Below, piece by piece: positions 24,408 through 27,319 of a DNA stretch of 27,319 nt. Position 1 is the first letter of the stretch; every line of letters starts with the position of its first letter. Position numbers and translations under genes: made by a program. The DNA is from Oscillospiraceae bacterium (GTDB lineage: Bacteria; Bacillota; Clostridia; Oscillospirales; Ruminococcaceae), in NCBI GenBank assembly GCA_900770285.1, contig CAAGJO010000020.1, positions 1-27,319 of the forward strand. The letters are read 5' to 3'. A model generated the notes under the pieces. That model had not been told where the DNA came from and ran no database searches. It saw only the letters and a program-made list of their open reading frames with translations.

Positions 24408-25661
24408 ATGTCAATATTAAAAAAGACAGCAGCAGTTTTATCTGCAGTAATGATATCAGCCACACTTTTTGGCTGTGCTGACACCAGTTATGTTATGAAG
24501 GTTGATGACAGCGATGTTAACGCAGGCGTTTATCTTAATTATGCATCTACTGAACTTCAGACACAGATCAGCACTCTTCAGCAGTCAGGCGTTAAGTCAG
24601 ATTATCTTTCACAAAAGGTTGACGGCAAGGATTTAACTAAGCTCGTTGAAGAAGAGGCTCTTAAAGAAACAAAAGAATATGCTGCAATCAATCAGCAGTT
24701 TGACAAAGCAAAACTTAAAATAGATTCAGAAGAATTAAAGCAAATCAACTCTGATCTGGCAGACAATTGGGAAAATGCCCAGAAGTATTATGAAACTCAG
24801 GGCATAAGCAAGGATACTGTAAAGAATATTCAGCTTAATTCAATCAAGCGCAGCATGCTTTTTGATTATTATTATGCTAAGGACGGCAAAGAGGCTGTTT
24901 CTGATACAGATATGACAAACTATGTAAACGATAACTACCTCAGATATAAGGTTATTTCTATCCAAAAGAGTTCGGATTCTTCAACAGAATCAGAAACAGA
25001 TTCAAGTTCAGCTGATGATTCAAGCAAAGTTGATGAAGAAGCTAAAAAGCTTTATGAGGAATATCTTGCAAAGGCTAAGAAGACCGATTTTGCAGGTTTT
25101 GATGATTTGATTGAAGAATACAACGCTTATGTTTCAGCTAAGCAGGAAGCTGAAAGTTCTGAATCTGATGACACCGCTGCAGATACAACTGCTGAAAACG
25201 AAGGTACAGATACTGCTGATCAGGAGAATGCTGCAGCTGATGAAACTACAGCAACCAGCACTGATGCTTCATCTGAAACCGCAGATCCATATGAAAATGA
25301 ACAGATGTCCAACTTCCTGGATATTACTGATGATCAAAAAGATACAACTTATGGAAAAGTGCTTACAAAAATCAAATCTATGAAAACCAATGAGGTCGGC
25401 AGTTTTGAAGATGAAAACTGTTATTATATTTACATTAAAGGCGATGTTACCAAGAGAACTGCTGAATATATAAAAGATGATACCAATCACAGCACATTGC
25501 TCCAGGAAATGAAGGGTGATGAATTCCAGAGCAAGATTGACGGATGGGTAAAAAATCTTAAACTTGATTTGAATGACAAGGCTTTTGAACGCTATACTGT
25601 TAAAGAGATATATGAAAAACAGCAAAAAGCCAGTGAAAGTACTGCAGATACCACAAACTAA
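24408..25661 (+). CDS. PrsA/SurA-like lipoprotein with acidic low-complexity inserts
   Basis: A 417-residue secreted lipoprotein: signal peptide with lipobox LFGC (Cys23), then a helical SurA_N-type chaperone domain (about 30-180, with MKVDDSDVNAGVYLNY at its start). Two Ser/Thr/Asp/Glu/Ala-rich low-complexity stretches follow, at about 185-210 and 245-300, flanking a helical segment. The C-terminal part (about 300-410) has a peptidyl-prolyl isomerase-like strand pattern (VGSFEDENCYYIYIKGDV), but I see no clear parvulin catalytic set, so isomerase activity is doubtful. It probably assists folding of exported proteins outside the membrane. AAAGGAA lies before the ATG. It is monocistronic as far as visible. 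Confidence 0.78.
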   Translation: MSILKKTAAVLSAVMISATLFGCADTSYVMKVDDSDVNAGVYLNYASTELQTQISTLQQSGVKSDYLSQKVDGKDLTKLVEEEALKETKEYAAINQQFDKAKLKIDSEELKQINSDLADNWENAQKYYETQGISKDTVKNIQLNSIKRSMLFDYYYAKDGKEAVSDTDMTNYVNDNYLRYKVISIQKSSDSSTESETDSSSADDSSKVDEEAKKLYEEYLAKAKKTDFAGFDDLIEEYNAYVSAKQEAESSESDDTAADTTAENEGTDTADQENAAADETTATSTDASSETADPYENEQMSNFLDITDDQKDTTYGKVLTKIKSMKTNEVGSFEDENCYYIYIKGDVTKRTAEYIKDDTNHSTLLQEMKGDEFQSKIDGWVKNLKLDLNDKAFERYTVKEIYEKQQKASESTADTTN

Positions 25662-25717
25662 AACACAGCAGTTTCTGCAGAACAGAGATTTTATTCAGAG
25701 AAAAATATAAAGGGGGT

Positions 25718-25756
25718 ATGCTTTTGGCAACGCCAGATAAGGAAGTTTTTATGTAG
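25718..25756 (+). other. 12-codon open frame, possible cut-off 5' end of a gene
   Basis: After AGGGGG there is a short frame reading MLLATPDKEVFM and then TAG. The spacing suits the TTG at 25724 better than the ATG at 25718. The stop codon's last base is the first base of the terminator hairpin that borders mobile-element DNA. It may be the residual start of a host gene cut by integration; it could also be chance. Not counted as a real gene. Confidence 0.3.
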
Positions 25757-25801
25757 GATACGGTGTAACTCAGTAAAATGGGTTGCACCGTATCCTTTTT
25801 T
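25756..25801 (+). terminator. Strong rho-independent terminator at the edge of the mobile-element remnant
   Basis: GGATACGGTGTAAC (25756-25769) pairs with GTTGCACCGTATCC (25782-25795) over 14 positions with one T:G pair, loop of 12 bases, followed by six T residues on the plus strand. It can end transcription coming from the PrsA-like gene and insulate the recombinase remnant. Confidence 0.85.
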
Positions 25802-25802
25802 C

Positions 25803-26330
25803 TTATGCTACAAAGCGGAAGTCCTGCGGGTTTGCCCGTATTTCTTCCATCATAGCAAGTATTTCCTGTTCGGTTGGAATATCTATCATACCAACCGCAG
25901 TAAAGTAAATATCTACCTTTACATAGCAATGACCGCTGGATTTGTCGTTGTTATGGACTTCGATACGCTCAATCAGAGAATTTACAAGTGTCGGCGTGAG
26001 TTCGTTAATTTCGGTCATTTCACGCAGAGCACGGAGTAAAAGCCTTAAATCCGTTGCTTTTTGCTTGGCGTCCTCTAAGGTCTGCCTGCTCTCGGCAACT
26101 TCCTGTGTTAATGCTTTCTGCTCTTTCTCATAGCTTTGAAGCATTTTAGAAAAGCGTTCATCGGAGAGTATGCCGCTTGCGTTTTGCTCGAAAACCTTTT
26201 CAATCAGCCTGTCGATTTCGGCGATTCTCTTTGTATCTTGTTCCACAGCCTGCTCCAGCCTTTTGTGTTCTTTCTGACGCATAGCATTGGTTTTCTTTGC
26301 AAGCACATACTCAATCATTGTTTTGTACAA
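25803..26330 (-). pseudogene. C-terminal fragment of a large serine recombinase
   Basis: The last 171 or so residues of a large serine recombinase (TnpX/TndX-like, with the DUF4368-type C-terminal region) are preserved: a long coiled coil (EHKRLEQAVEQDTKRIAEID), then the SGILSDERFSKMLQSYEKEQ block and the ELTPTLVNSLIERIEVHN ending typical of these enzymes. The catalytic Ser domain, the recombinase domain and the zinc ribbon are absent. Upstream of about 26330 the frame stays open but reads AT-rich noncoding-like sequence, so the gene has been cut there. An ATG at 26318 could start a 171-residue remnant, but no ribosome binding site is seen. Base composition is clearly less AT-rich than the neighbouring sequence. 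It cannot catalyse recombination as it stands. Confidence 0.85.
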
Positions 26331-26354
26331 AAATATAAATTTTACACAAATATA

Positions 26355-26383
26355 TTGACGAATAATGGAAACAGGTGTATAAT
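26355..26383 (+). promoter_or_regulatory. Sigma-A promoter of the acidic membrane protein gene
   Basis: TTGACG (26355-26360), a 17-base spacer and TATAAT (26378-26383) lie 32 bases before the start codon, right after the point where recombinase similarity ends. Confidence 0.85.
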
Positions 26384-26415
26384 ATAGAAAAATAAAAAAT
26401 AGGGAGATGTTATAT

Positions 26416-26988
26416 ATGTCACCAGAAGAACAACAAAAAATAGAAGATAACACTAAAAGAAAATCGTCAAATTTTAAAGTTGGTATTTTTATTATAGTTC
26501 TAATCACAGCCATTCTTTTACTTGCTATTATTTGTGGCAACAATGATGATAGTAGCAATGACAACAATAACAACAATAATAGCAGTATAACTGATTACAG
26601 TTCTCTTAATAATGATAGCGAAGAAGAAGAAGAAGAAGAAGAAGATGATGATGATGATGATGATAGTGAAGAAGAAAATGTTGACACAGATTACAGCTCC
26701 TATGATTACACATATTATTTAACTGATGAAGATGATATAGCCGAGGCTATCACCATTGCTAAAGATATAGTAAAAGAAAATCTAAAAGTACCTTCAAGTG
26801 CAGATTTTCCTCGAAGTTTTGATGATTATAAAATATCTTGCTCAGGCAATAAATATACAGTAGGCTTTATTTTTGAAGCTGAAAATTCTTTTGGGGCAAA
26901 GCTTAAACAAATAGCCTTAGTCACATACACAAGAACAGGAAGTTATCGGTACACTTATAATCCGTCAGATGTCTATATTGGTGATTAA
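26416..26988 (+). CDS. Membrane-anchored protein with an Asn/Glu/Asp linker and a conserved C-terminal domain
   Basis: A 190-residue protein. The N-terminus is charged (PEEQQKIEDNTKRKSS), followed by one membrane helix at about 22-41; positive residues before it suggest the C-terminus is outside. Next is a low-complexity linker with six consecutive Asn, then eight Glu and seven Asp encoded by pure GAA and GAT triplets. The C-terminal 80 residues (VKENLKVPSSADFP, then NSFGAKLKQIALVTYT) resemble a small domain that recurs in hypothetical proteins of Gram-positive bacteria and mobile elements; its function is unknown. ATG at 26416 is chosen over 26407 because GGGAGA is correctly spaced only from it. 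It has its own promoter and lies between two broken mobile-element genes. Confidence 0.75.
   Translation: MSPEEQQKIEDNTKRKSSNFKVGIFIIVLITAILLLAIICGNNDDSSNDNNNNNNSSITDYSSLNNDSEEEEEEEEDDDDDDDSEEENVDTDYSSYDYTYYLTDEDDIAEAITIAKDIVKENLKVPSSADFPRSFDDYKISCSGNKYTVGFIFEAENSFGAKLKQIALVTYTRTGSYRYTYNPSDVYIGD
26620..26664 (+). repeat. Trinucleotide repeats (GAA)8 followed by (GAT)7
   Basis: Eight GAA triplets at 26620-26643 are directly followed by seven GAT triplets at 26644-26664, inside the acidic linker of the membrane protein gene. Changes in repeat number would alter linker length without shifting the frame. Confidence 0.95.
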
Positions 26989-27068
26989 TACCCTCGGCAA
27001 TTTCTACAATTCGCTGTTCAATGATTTTTTTGTTTCATTTTGAAAAATCGGTATTCATATTTAGCACT

Positions 27069-27098
27069 TTTAGCATGTGAAAAATGCTAAATTTTAAC
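27069..27098 (+). terminator. Candidate terminator after the acidic membrane protein gene
   Basis: TTTAGCAT (27069-27076) pairs with ATGCTAAA (27084-27091) around a 7-base loop, followed by TTTTAAC. The stem is AT-rich and the T-tract short, so strength is doubtful. The rest of the 26989-27169 gap is AT-rich with nothing else I can support. Confidence 0.5.
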
Positions 27099-27169
27099 AC
27101 AAACAATATCTATATTTTCTTATTAATTACTTACAAAATCAGCGTAACAAAAACACTATAGTAATTATA

Positions 27170-27319
27170 TTACTTATTTCCTGCAATGTTCAATCCCTCA
27201 TCAACTTTTTGAAGGATTTCGGGGATAAGGTTAGTAAGGCGAATATATCGGAATACTTGGTCACGGCTTTCGCCCTGTGCCTTGCCGATTTGAGCGGCGG
27301 TATCCGACTTTGTCGCAAC
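27170..27319 (-). pseudogene. ParB/Spo0J-family protein fragment from a conjugative element
   Basis: The frame is open from the window edge (27319) to TAA at 27172-27170, giving 49 residues. AAQIGKAQGESRDQVFRYIR followed by LTNLIPEILQKVDEG matches the helix-turn-helix region of ParB-like proteins found in integrative conjugative elements of Firmicutes. The family normally continues long after VDEG; here it turns into five unrelated residues and stops, so the C-terminal part is missing. The upstream part is outside the window. Composition is less AT-rich than the adjoining 800 bases. The fragment is on the same strand as the recombinase remnant. Confidence 0.78.

Noticed and set aside
25718..25801. 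Leader peptide plus terminator acting as a translation-attenuation switch
   Set aside because: No plus-strand gene follows the hairpin; the next frame is the minus-strand recombinase remnant, so there is nothing for attenuation to control.
26331..26576. N-terminal 80 or so codons of the open minus-strand frame over the recombinase remnant, as part of that protein
   Set aside because: The translation there is hydrophobic and low in complexity, does not resemble a recombinase, and overlaps the promoter and first part of the plus-strand gene; it is a shadow frame.
1..27319. CRISPR arrays, tRNA or rRNA genes, riboswitches
   Set aside because: No regularly spaced repeats, no tRNA-like cloverleaf and no recognisable riboswitch core were seen in the intergenic stretches I read; this was by eye and not by covariance search.

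Overview
The window reads as chromosome from a low-G+C, Gram-positive anaerobe of the class Clostridia. A member of the Ruminococcaceae or a related Oscillospirales family is my best guess, from gene content and protein style; no 16S or other definitive marker is present. Evidence for the group is a six-gene Rnf complex in the clostridial order C-D-G-E-A-B, strong purine-rich ribosome binding sites, sigma-A promoters, YidC next to Jag/KhpB, PepV, YfhO and a clostridial cardiolipin synthase.

Layout. (1) 1-1651, plus strand: the 3' part of yidC and complete jag/khpB, closed by a hairpin shared with the converging genes. (2) 1703-10278, minus strand, read right to left: an XRE regulator with its own promoter, then rnfC, rnfD, rnfG, rnfE, rnfA and rnfB, then a dCMP deaminase, a DUF3267 membrane metalloprotease, a VanZ-family protein, a TtcA-like protein that has lost its catalytic motifs, and a solitary MazF-type RNase. 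Spacing is tight from rnfC to the TtcA-like gene, so these may be one long transcript. The Rnf genes form a membrane ferredoxin:NAD+ oxidoreductase coupled to ion transport. (3) 10367-22463, plus strand: a nine-gene run of histidine phosphatase, RluA-type pseudouridine synthase, uvrC, folC, metallophosphoesterase, PepV-like dipeptidase, YfhO-like membrane protein, cardiolipin synthase and a DMT transporter, mostly overlapping or nearly touching. It mixes RNA modification, DNA repair, folate, peptide and envelope functions, and ends at a bidirectional terminator. (4) 22489-24088, minus strand: a small lipoprotein of unknown role downstream of gap (GAPDH), which has a near-consensus promoter and a terminator. 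(5) 24408-25661, plus strand: a PrsA/SurA-like lipoprotein with acidic low-complexity inserts, driven by a TTGACG-17-TATAAT promoter.

(6) 25718-27319 is accessory DNA. It holds the C-terminal third of a large serine recombinase and a C-terminally truncated ParB-like protein, both on the minus strand and both less AT-rich than the host genes. Between their broken ends lies a very AT-rich segment with one promoter-driven gene for a membrane-anchored acidic protein. I read this as a decayed integrative element.

I did not find a clearly new multi-gene system. The best candidates for a second look are the catalytically degenerate TtcA-like protein, the AT-rich segment between two broken mobile-element genes, and the Cys-rich tail on RnfE.
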